In this document: positions 8,420-16,594 of the stretch, piece by piece | How the letters are laid out: the number at the start of each line of letters is the position of its first letter | Position numbering within the stretch: the stretch's first letter is position 1 | Assembly: GCF_029223285.1 (NCBI RefSeq) | Contig: NZ_JARHUJ010000008.1 | Coordinates: 310,001-374,000, forward strand | Direction: 5' to 3' | From: Paraflavitalea sp. CAU 1676 | GTDB taxonomy: Bacteria; Bacteroidota; Bacteroidia; Chitinophagales; Chitinophagaceae | DNA length: 64,000 nucleotides | The notes under the pieces: model-generated | The model's database searches: none | What the model was told of the DNA's origin: nothing | What the model saw: the letters and a program-made list of their open reading frames with translations, nothing else | Position numbers and translations under genes: made by a program

Positions 8420-9055
8420 ATGTCCCAGAACGAAAAAGCAGTAGCAGAAAAGCTTTTACAAATTAATGCTATTAAATTGAATCCCGGAGAACCATTTACC
8501 TGGGCTTCGGGATGGAAAAGTCCCATCTATTGTGATAATCGGAAGGTGTTGTCATTCCCGTATATCCGCGATTTCATCAAGTCGGAAATGTGCAATGTGA
8601 TCTTTGAACAGTTTCCCGATGCTGAATTGCTGGCCGGGGTAGCCACTGCCGGTATAGCCTGGGGCGCCATGGCGGCCGATCAGCTCAAGCTTCCTTATAT
8701 ATACGTTCGTCCGAAGCCCAAAGAGCATGGGTTGGGCAATCAAATCGAAGGATCTTACACCCCAGGACAGAAGGTGGTGGTCATTGAGGACCTGATCTCA
8801 ACCGGCAAAAGCAGCCTGCAGGTGGTTGATGTACTGAAGGCAGCAGGAGTAGAGGTGATCGGCATGGTATCCATCTTCACGTACGGATTCCCGGTGGCAG
8901 CAGCGGCCTTTGAAAAGGCAGGCATTACTTATCGCTCATTGACGAATTATCCTGTTCTCATTGAATTGGCGATTGAAAAGGGACTGATTTCTGCCGACCA
9001 GCAGGAGGTTTTGTTAAAGTGGAGCCAGGACCCTGGCAACTGGACGGGGAAATAG
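8420..9055 (+). CDS. pyrE: Orotate phosphoribosyltransferase
   Basis: 211 residues. It converts orotate and PRPP to OMP, the fifth step of UMP synthesis. The fold opens with FTWASGWKSPIYCDNRK, the orotate/PRPP-contacting segment, then LLAGVATAGIAWGAMAA, the YVRPKPKEHG flexible loop with its catalytic lysine, and the PRPP motif VVVIEDLISTGKS at 119-131. The length is normal. It stands about 3 kb from pyrB with unrelated genes between, so the pyrimidine genes are clustered but not one operon. Confidence 0.95.
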   Translation: MSQNEKAVAEKLLQINAIKLNPGEPFTWASGWKSPIYCDNRKVLSFPYIRDFIKSEMCNVIFEQFPDAELLAGVATAGIAWGAMAADQLKLPYIYVRPKPKEHGLGNQIEGSYTPGQKVVVIEDLISTGKSSLQVVDVLKAAGVEVIGMVSIFTYGFPVAAAAFEKAGITYRSLTNYPVLIELAIEKGLISADQQEVLLKWSQDPGNWTGK

Positions 9056-9056
9056 C

Positions 9057-9064
9057 TATATTTG
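9057..9064 (+). promoter_or_regulatory. -7 element upstream of the HMA protein gene
   Basis: TATATTTG matches TAnnTTTG and lies 16 bases before the ATG at 9081. No convincing TTG is seen at -33. Confidence 0.45.
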
Positions 9065-9080
9065 GTAAAACTATGTCTGT

Positions 9081-9440
9081 ATGAAGAAACTATTCCTTTT
9101 GATGATCGCTGTCGCAGGGCTCCTGACCACTGGTTTTGGACAAGCCAAGAAGGGTGTCCAGACAGTGACGATCAAGACCCCTACTGTGCAATGTGAAAGC
9201 TGCAAGAAACGGATCGAAGATTTCATGAAGAGAGAGGACGGTGTGCAAAAAGTGACCGTCGACTATAAGAAAAAGACGACCAAGGTTACGTTTATTGCCG
9301 ATCGCACGAATATTGAGAATGTAAAGACGGCTATTGCCAATGCAGGATACGATGCCGATGACGTTACAGCCGATGGAGAGGCCTATAAAAAGCTTCCCAA
9401 ATGCTGTAAGAAACCCGAAGACGGGGGCGGGGACCACTGA
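9081..9440 (+). CDS. Secreted heavy-metal-associated (HMA) domain protein
   Basis: 119 residues with a signal peptide (MKKLFLLMIAVAGLLTTGFG, cleaved near QA). One HMA/CopZ-like domain follows: the metal site is CESC (Cys38, Cys41), then GVQKVTVDYKKKTTKVTF and NAGYDADD, the usual beta-alpha-beta-beta-alpha-beta pattern. The tail KKLPKCCKKPEDGGGDH adds a CC pair that could also bind metal. It probably binds Cu or a similar ion in the periplasm. It lies 25 bases after pyrE with its own -7 element. Confidence 0.85.
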   Translation: MKKLFLLMIAVAGLLTTGFGQAKKGVQTVTIKTPTVQCESCKKRIEDFMKREDGVQKVTVDYKKKTTKVTFIADRTNIENVKTAIANAGYDADDVTADGEAYKKLPKCCKKPEDGGGDH

Positions 9441-9463
9441 TAGCCTTACAATAATCGCTTTAG

Positions 9464-9498
9464 GCGGCCATTTCTACCAGGAAATGGCCGCTTTTTTT
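9464..9498 (+). terminator. Terminator of the pyrE/HMA transcript
   Basis: An 11-bp perfect stem GCGGCCATTTC / GAAATGGCCGC (9464-9474 with 9481-9491), 6-base loop, then a T7 run. The repeat array starts about 40 bases further on. Confidence 0.9.
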
Positions 9499-9534
9499 GT
9501 GCCTGACTTCGTGTGCCTGACGAGGCAATGATCG

Positions 9535-9898
9535 GGTCAAATAAGGGGTAGCCTGCCAGTCTCCCGGAAGTCGAATTCCAGGCATTCTAAGGGGCATTTC
9601 CGGGCCGTGGGAGGAGGTGTTTTCGGGTCAAATAAGGGGTAGCCTGCCAGTCTCCCGGAAGTCGAATTCCAGGCATTCTAAGGGGCATTTCCGGGCCGTG
9701 GGAGGAGGTGTTTTCGGGTCAAATAAGGGTTGCCTGCCAGTCTCCCGGAAGTCGAATTCCAGGCATTCTAAGGGAAATTCCCGGGCCGTGGGAGGAGGTG
9801 TTTTCGGGTCAAATAAGGGGTAGCCTGCCAGTCTCCCCGAAGTCGAATTCCAGGCATTCTAAGGGGCATTCCCAGGCCTTGGGGAGCAGGGGTTTTTA
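9535..9898. repeat. Four tandem 91-bp repeats at the head of the array
   Basis: Units begin at 9535, 9626, 9717 and 9807 (91, 91, 90 and 92 bp). Units 1 and 2 are identical; unit 3 differs at a few positions and lacks one base; unit 4 is changed in its last third. Each begins GGTCAAATAAGG and contains GTCGAATTCCAGGCATTC. A fifth GGTCAAATAAGG at 9899 begins sequence that no longer matches. No gene is credible here: the open frames simply follow the repeat. Confidence 0.9.
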
Positions 9899-12722
9899 GG
9901 TCAAATAAGGCCTAATTTCTTAGGGCTTTAAAGACCTGATTTTCCTTTCCCTTTGCGCCCCCTGATGGGCAATTTCTGCAGGCTACAAGCAGGTCAAAGA
10001 AGGCCTGCCCTTATCAAATAATCCTCCGTCATAGACTCTGATTATTCTATGTCATAAATGCCCTCGGGACGTCAGTAGTTTAAGGGCAAAATAGCCTTGT
10101 TTAAACCTCACATATCATCTGTTAATTCCGGTCAAATACGCCTTTTCAGAAAAATGCTTTGCATGGGGGAGGACGGCGATGCTCAATAGTGAAATAGCAG
10201 GGCCAAAATGACCGGTTAACTAATCGCAAAAGGAGGTCTTTATTGCCTCATTATTGAACGGGCGGCCCCTGAAAAAGAAAGGCAAGTTTGACTTCTATTT
10301 GATCAGGTAAAAGCAGGTCAGAAATGACTTAAACGAGGGAGCAGGTTCCGGGCCTCAGCGATAGGGTAAAGTTCAGGTTAAATGACCTTGCAAAGGCCTG
10401 CTTTAAAGGCGGCACCTTGGCCTTAATTTTCACACGCAGGCCGCGGCTTCACCCTAAAATCAAGCAAAGGCTTGCCATCAGATGGACAAATATGCCCGGT
10501 GTTCCACGGCCTATAGGCACTTTTCTATGCGTTGAAACCGGACAATTGTGACCTGAATGTTGCCTTAATGGATCGGTTAATTAAGCCATACAAGACAATA
10601 GGGCCAGGCGGGTAAAAAAGACCTCTGAGTAACAGTCATTTATCGCTTATTTAACCCTTTTCAGAAAGGTTATTTTAGACCGTCAGTGGATTGCTCAATT
10701 ACACCAAATATGCCCTGCCGGGATGGTTTCATCATGCAGAAGCTAGATATGTTGCAGGTCGCATTAGACCGATTTTCGATGCCCATTAATTGGTCTAAAA
10801 TGTCCCAATTGATTGTGTTGTTTTTGACCAAAAGGGTGGGGACGGCCAAAACTTCAAGCTGCCCCTTGCTTCAATAAGGCAGGTCTTTTGTGGTCAGGTT
10901 TGTGTACTTGAAATTCAGTGTAAGAGGTGTCAATATTGACCTTTTGGAGATCTGCTTGAACAGGTCTAAACTGACCGGCTTCGAGTGGCAGTAAATACCC
11001 GGATCAACCATTCTTTGAGGGCGATTGGAGCTTCAAAACTCCCATAGGGTGACTGGATACTACGTCTAACTTGACGGTTGCAAAGCCTAAATAAAAAGGA
11101 CTTATTAGACCAATTTTAGAGCCCTCGAAATGGACTGTTTTCCAGCAGGGATTCCATATTTAGCTAATCTGTTAAGGCCTCTTTCCTGGCTCCAGAGGTG
11201 GCATAAATGACCAGGTTTTCAAGGCAGGCCTGGAGTATTGTACACAGTTTTGAGGTTGAACGAATTACCTTCAAATTGGTCAAAATAGACCTTGGTTTGG
11301 TATGCCTGCCTTACGTGAGTGGTAGTATTTTCTGTTCATTTAGAGACGGCAAAAATGACCCGATTAGTTGCCCTGTTTATGGATATGAAACGGCAATAGG
11401 TGGCTGGTTTCCAGCAAAAGATCAAGGGGTAAACAGCATTTTGGAATGGTCAAAAATGCCCCGATTGAAATCGGCGTTAACGCCGGTAGCCGGATTCGGG
11501 AAAGGTCAAAAAAGCCGTTGCGCGAAGCAGTATAGTCTCGGCCTGGCAGGCGATCGGGGAGGGCAAATAAGACCTCCTATCTGCTGTGGCTGAAATCAGC
11601 ATTGAGAGGCCGGGGATGGCAAAATTGACCTTGCCGAAAAGGTCTTTATAGACATCTGTTTGCGGGACAGTTCCAGTTGACTACACCATCATAATTCGCT
11701 AGCGCTCCTCCAGACGGCGGTCTTTTTAGACCTTCCCACGTTGGGATTTTAGTACGCGCTTTGATCAGGCAGAAACAGAAATCCCAGGATTTCTTGTCGC
11801 CATTTATGCAATTCAGGAAGGCGAATTGGACGTTTTGATTCAGCTATTTACTATCGAATATTTCACGACAAACCCGAAAGCGTCTAAATTTTGGAACGTC
11901 ATAAATGACGCCTTTTCATCCACTTGGGAGCTTCTTTTCGGGAAGTGTATTTTCGGAGGGCTGGAGATTTTTGTTGCCCATTATAAATATCGCCTGCGGC
12001 AATTATGACGTCTTTTAGTCGCGCGATTCGAATGCCGGTACAATCGATTTTCACTCAAAACACACTGTCGTAGCTGCACAAAATAAGTGTCAAAATTGAC
12101 CTCCCAGCAGCTAACTGCCTGCCTAGGGTTATATATATAAATAGCCAGATTTCGGTCGGAATGTAACTTTCGCAGTATTCGTATATTGGTCAAATATGAC
12201 TTTCCTTCTGCCAATTCTAAGAGCCTTCAAAATCATAATTTCGACGACGAGTTCTACTATTTCAACTGACCACGAACGCGGACAACCTGTCTAAATTGAC
12301 CTCTCTGCGACGACCTGATCTGACTGGGAATTTTTCCGCAACTAGAATTTTTAAGCCTGGAAAGTTCGTGCGCCCAAAATCGGGGTAGGTCAAATGTGAC
12401 CTTGGTGGGTAGAGCTTCACCAGGAGCTGGGGGCGGCTATTTTAACCAATTTGGGTATCGCTTCAATTTTCGGACACGTAATATTTGACCTGATATGAGA
12501 GTGTTGGGTGATATAAAAATCGGGGTCGTTTTGGAAAACGACCCCGATTTTAAAGCAGTACATAATATATATGGTGTCAAAAAGTTGGTGAATTCAACCA
12601 ATGCCCCTCTAATTTATAATATCTGATCTGATAACATAAGAGCAATTCAATATCTTATAAAGGTCTTTTATGACCTATTATGTCGGGGGCTATTTTTACG
12701 TCTGACAGGTCATTTATGACCT
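9899..12722. repeat. Gene-free array of about forty small imperfect palindromes, GGTC-(A/T core)-GACC
   Basis: 2.8 kb with no recognisable gene. A short motif, roughly GGTCAAAAATGACC, recurs at 9899, 9992, 10085, 10130, 10201, 10235, 10281, 10316, 10376, 10484, 10540, 10611, 10668, 10757, 10792, 10844, 10882, 10928, 10963, 11063, 11200, 11278, 11348, 11448, 11504, 11562, 11618, 11641, 11719, 11898, 12007, 12088, 12188, 12289, 12388, 12662 and 12708 (first base of the left half, counted by eye). The best copies are perfect dyads, for example AGGTCATTTATGACCT at 12707 and GTCAAAATTGAC at 12089. The sequence between motifs looks unique. The function is unknown; protein-binding sites, small RNA hairpins or a decayed repeat array are all possible. 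Confidence 0.8.
12516..12551. terminator. Perfect 17-bp inverted repeat, probable bidirectional terminator
   Basis: AAAATCGGGGTCGTTTT at 12516-12532 pairs with 12535-12551 across a 2-base gap. A/T runs flank both sides. On the minus strand it lies 187 bases past the stop of the LEA lipoprotein gene and is followed by TTTTTATAT, a good terminator for that transcript. It may equally end transcription coming through the array. Confidence 0.75.
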
Positions 12723-12737
12723 TTGCTCTGCCCGGCT

Positions 12738-13187
12738 TTAAAACTTCAATTTTTGCATTCCCTCATATTTTATCGGGTAATTGATAAAAATCCCGCCTCT
12801 ACCCAGTCTTGCTTTTCCGTCAAGTTTGACCTTTACGCTGTCTTGTCCACCGCCCAATGTCTGGATCAGATTAAAGGCTGTAGTGGACATATTGACAGTC
12901 AAAATGACGGGAAGATAAAACGTATCCTTCTTAGGGATCTGAATCGTGGAGTCCAAAACGCTGTGTCCCAAAAGGCTGTTATTGACATAAACATCGACCT
13001 CGGCGCGCTTCATGGTAACCGGAAATTTATTGGGATTATAATAGCCGACTTCCGAAAAAACAGTCGACTCTTTGAACCCGAATTTGAGCACTTTGATATT
13101 CCTCACACCCAGGTAATCGAACCCCGAGGGTTTGGCACAGCCCAAAAGCACGATAGGGAATAAGCCAATTAGAAGCCTTTTATTCAT
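12738..13187 (-). CDS. LEA type 2 family lipoprotein
   Basis: 149 residues from the ATG at 13187 (MNKRLLIGLFPIVLLGCAKP). The lipobox LLGC gives lipidation at Cys17. The body, KVLKFGFKESTVFSEVGYYN then NPNKFPVTMKRAEVDVYVNN, matches the LEA-2 (late embryogenesis abundant type 2, WHy-like) beta-sandwich, with the family's N-P-N turn. It ends in YPIKYEGMQKLKF. The function in bacteria is unknown. It is divergent from the WbqC gene and its 3' end abuts the palindrome array; the last two palindromes lie in its probable 3' untranslated region. Confidence 0.75.
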   Translation of the reverse strand: MNKRLLIGLFPIVLLGCAKPSGFDYLGVRNIKVLKFGFKESTVFSEVGYYNPNKFPVTMKRAEVDVYVNNSLLGHSVLDSTIQIPKKDTFYLPVILTVNMSTTAFNLIQTLGGGQDSVKVKLDGKARLGRGGIFINYPIKYEGMQKLKF

Positions 13188-13205
13188 GTCTATTTTTTGT
13201 GGACA

Positions 13206-13235
13206 CAAAGTAGGGGATAAATTTTTTCCGCCAAA
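13206..13235 (-). promoter_or_regulatory. Possible promoter of the LEA lipoprotein gene
   Basis: On the minus strand TTTG (13232-13235), 19 bases, then TACTTTG (13206-13212), one base shorter than the usual TAnnTTTG. Confidence 0.4.
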
Positions 13236-13479
13236 AACGGGGATGTACATTTATAGGAATCTTTGCTAAAAAGTTTAGATTATGGATGAGATACAATGCG
13301 TTAATATGCTCGCTGTCATCGGCTAACAAATTTAGCTTTATAATTTGCATTTAGTTGTATAGTTTTAAACTTATTAAGGCATCTTAATTACAATTTTAGT
13401 GGCTGTGTTTTGGTACCAATTTAGGTTGTTTTTGTGCCTTTTAGGGCAAGTGCCTGAATGTTAAAGGATAATGTAGTTT

Positions 13480-14100
13480 ATGGATAATTTAATAGTTGAT
13501 ATAGAGTATTTTGCGCCAGTTATGTTGTATAAAAAGGCAAGTAGCTTTTCACATGTTGAGTTTGATGTATATGAGAATTGGCAAAAAATGAGTTTTAGGA
13601 ACAGATGTATCCTGGCGGGCTCCGGTGGGCCGGTTTCACTAAGTATTCCGTTGGAGGAAGGCAGGGGGCAAAGGAAGCTGACACGGGATGTTCGGATCTC
13701 CAACAGGTACCCCTGGCAGACCCAACATTGGAAGACGATCGTGTCGTGTTACAACCGGTCACCCTGGTTCGAATTTTACCGCGATGAACTGGAGCTGTTG
13801 TACCAGCAGTCTTTCGAGTTCCTGGTTGACTGGAACCTGGCGTGCTGGCGCTGGTCGGTTAAAAAACTCGGATGGTCTGTGAGCACCGGTGTGACGGCTG
13901 AAAGGATCGAAAACCTGGATGTGACAAAATGGCTAGATTTTAGGAATGAGTTATTGCCGAAATCTATCATGCATAAATTTCCCGACCCGGTCATGTACCA
14001 GCAGGTTTTTGAAGACCGAATAGGGTTCCTTCCGCACTGCTCCATTTTGGACCTCCTTTTTTGTGAAGGCAAAAATGCCCGGGCCGTTCTTTCAAAATAG
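13480..14100 (+). CDS. WbqC-like family protein
   Basis: 206 residues. It opens with DIEYFAPVMLYKKASSFSHV, then SFRNRCILAGSGGPVSLSIPL and TRDVRISNRYPWQTQHWKTI, and SCYNRSPWFEFYRDEL: the typical WbqC family blocks. WbqC proteins are found in O-antigen or glycan gene clusters and are presumed to act in sugar biosynthesis, but no reaction is established. Here no glycosyltransferase or sugar-nucleotide gene is close. The gene sits alone between the two gene-free palindrome-rich blocks, which is unusual. No clear promoter is seen. Confidence 0.85.
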   Translation: MDNLIVDIEYFAPVMLYKKASSFSHVEFDVYENWQKMSFRNRCILAGSGGPVSLSIPLEEGRGQRKLTRDVRISNRYPWQTQHWKTIVSCYNRSPWFEFYRDELELLYQQSFEFLVDWNLACWRWSVKKLGWSVSTGVTAERIENLDVTKWLDFRNELLPKSIMHKFPDPVMYQQVFEDRIGFLPHCSILDLLFCEGKNARAVLSK

Positions 14101-16594
14101 AAAGGGTGATATCAGCATTGAGGTCCGAAGATTGGTCGACCTAAAATCGAGAGGTTGATGCGGGGTCAAAACTGTGTTTGGTGTATTTTTGATGTATGTG
14201 TATTTATATCATGTGTTGGGTCGACCGGTTGGAATGGTCGACTTTTCTATTTTGACCCTTTCGGAGGTTGCGCATCCTTTTTGGCGCACGTTCTCTTTTC
14301 GGTCAGGGTGGCCCAAGAACCCCCATGCGATTTTGCCGGTCGGGATTGATGACGCGGTATTTTCATATATGACCTATTCCTAATGGACGATCCCGACGAT
14401 AGCGTTGAATTTTCCCGGAACGGGTTATCTAAAATTTGTGGGGTTTTTTCCGTCTGCCCGGTAATCCGCTGATTGGTGCCAACCCTGATTTTCTGCGACT
14501 GGTTTTCCGAACACCCTATGTTGACAATTGGAGCCGGAGAAAAAATGGAAGGCTGGCTGTCCATAGTCTGGATCCTTCGGCGGAGTTTTTGAAAATGGAG
14601 AAAGTGGTTTTCAAAAATGGACATCAGCATCGGAGGATGGCGGCCAGCACCTGGTGTGGTAATTCGTTTGATTTTTAGGACGGAGTATAAAACCACGGCG
14701 AGAGAAATCTGCCCCCAACAATTCCGGCTCCTCAAAATCTGAATAGGAAATGCCAACTAATTTGATAAGGAAGAATTGGTGCCTGGCGAACTCTTTGGTT
14801 TGCGATTACCGGCGCACCGCCGCAGTTAATTTCTGCTGACCAACTTTACGGATGAACCTGGTAAATTTTCGTCATACTCCAGCGTGACCAATTTGGGAAA
14901 TTCGGATTGGGTTTTTTTAAGGGACGTATTTAGATCGACCATCGCTTGTGTTGAAATACTCCTCTTAAGGCCAACGGTAATTGATCATTCTGGCGGACAA
15001 CTTTTATGTAAATGATCTCTGCGACAAGGATGCATGAGTGATTGTGTTTTTGAAAATCAGGATGCGTTGCCTGATGCCCAATTAGCCGCCACGATCCGCA
15101 AGATTTATTTTACAAGGCTGGCGTGCGACCTGCGATTTAACATGAGACGCCGGTATAGGAAAACGTCCGGTGACCTGGCCGGTGATTTCGGGTAGCTGCC
15201 GGTGAAAACTATCCCCTCAAACCGGGCCTTGTCGTGCTCGCCCCGATGTTCAATAAACCTACAGCTCTTCAGTCATCTTTTACGTGCCCGAAAACTTCAG
15301 GGCCCGGGCGTGCTGTGAGATCTTCTCTGTTGCCAAGAGGAAGTAGCGTTGGTCGCCTTCGAGCATCATTGTGAAGCGAATCGGATAGCAATTTCCCTAA
15401 GCCGTTTTTGCCAGCTTGGGCGACTGTAAACCCGTTCTTGTGGGGGCAAAGTATATGCATAACGTCGTTGGGCAAAGTGACCTTATTTCCCTCGGATTTT
15501 TGAAATGGGAGGTTGAAGGCAATCGGGCGTTGAACCAGCACACGACCGTCGCACAGGAAGGAATGTCCCCGGCAAAGAATTGCCCCAAAGTTCTGTCGAT
15601 TCCGAACCATTCAGTCGACGACGATTTTGCGTTGATCTCCTTTTGGGCACGGCCTGGCCGTCATGAATTTTTGCTGGCTGAATGACCGGCATACATACTG
15701 CATCCCGCATCCCGAATTGGCCCCCGTCAATGTAAGGCGGGATGGGCTGGCTTCCGGCGTCCAGTCCTGGCCGACAAGCACGTCAGGGATCGTTTAAAAG
15801 CTCCGGCAGGGAAATCGTATTTGTTTAAGAGAACCTCAGCCGGTTCAGCGTGGGTTATGGGGCCATGCCAATCACCCCATTTTTCAGGCTTGGGCATTGA
15901 TTCTCTACCGCAGTTTTTGCTGCTGTTTGTCGGGACGCATTCGTACAAGTTATATTTCCCAAATTCCGTGGAACATTCACCTGCCTTTTTCGGGACGAAT
16001 TTTATCAATGTGGCGAGGGTAAATTTGGCAACCCTCCGGAAGCATGTAAAGAACTCAAAACAAACCCTGCACGTTGGAGGGCAGAAAAGGAGGCGTTGAT
16101 CACTGCTTCTGCACCGTAGTCGATCACAAAATGGAAGCATGTTTTGAATCGGCATATCGCCGAAAAGAGCCGATGGTTCGTGAAGTTTTATGGCAAGCCC
16201 GATGACTGCAACATTTTCCGTGTCCGGCAATGGAATCCATTGGCGTTCCGGAAAGGTCAATCCTCCGCCAAAGTGTAGGGCGAAAAATTGACGCGAAGCC
16301 GGCTGAAATTTTCAAGGGAAATCGTACTTCGGGCCGGCTGCCCTACACCGCGTTTGAATCCATTTTGGGCCGGTCTTTTAGGACCTGCCCGGCTGGCAGG
16401 TAATGTCTCGTACTTTATCCGCACAAGACAGTCGGTTAAAGTTGCCGGTAGGCTAATAAAATACGCTCATCTCCACCAATGTATAATAAGAGTTCCTGAT
16501 TTGTTAAATAATTCATTAATCGTTTGTGCCACACGTTGAGGAGTGCGGATCGCCGTTATTTTTGGAAACACAATACCAAAACCTACCAGCCTGT
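14101..16594. other. Second gene-free block with degenerate A/T-core palindromes
   Basis: About 2.5 kb without a credible gene; the open frames are short, Cys- and Arg-rich and match no family I know. Short A- or T-tracts flanked by partly complementary G/C bases recur, for example TTTTTGAAAATGG near 14585, TTTTCAAAAATGG near 14608, TTTTTGAAATGGG near 15496. Three or four copies resemble the first array's motif (14254-14278 region, 15471-15482, GGTCTTTTAGGACC at 16372-16385). The last 60 bases hold the promoter of the next gene. Confidence 0.6.
16536..16564 (+). promoter_or_regulatory. Promoter of the outer-membrane barrel gene
   Basis: TTG at 16536-16538, an 18-base spacer, TATTTTTG at 16557-16564; the ATG used is at 16595. 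Confidence 0.55.

Noticed and set aside
11207-11593. A 128-codon open frame inside the array
   Set aside because: It crosses four palindromes, has no domain or signal peptide, and its composition follows the surrounding non-coding DNA.
9535-12722. CRISPR array
   Set aside because: The conserved motif is only about 14 bp and varies in both arms, intervals range from 23 to over 100 bp, the first four intervals are themselves repeats, and no cas-like gene is nearby.
9535-12722. Integron cassette array or transposon
   Set aside because: There are no open reading frames between the motifs, no integrase or transposase, and no terminal repeats or attC-like long stems.
15727-16260. A 177-codon minus-strand open frame in the second gene-free block
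   Set aside because: It is Cys/Arg/Pro-rich, matches no family I know, and its ends do not fit the promoter of the next gene. It is probably chance.
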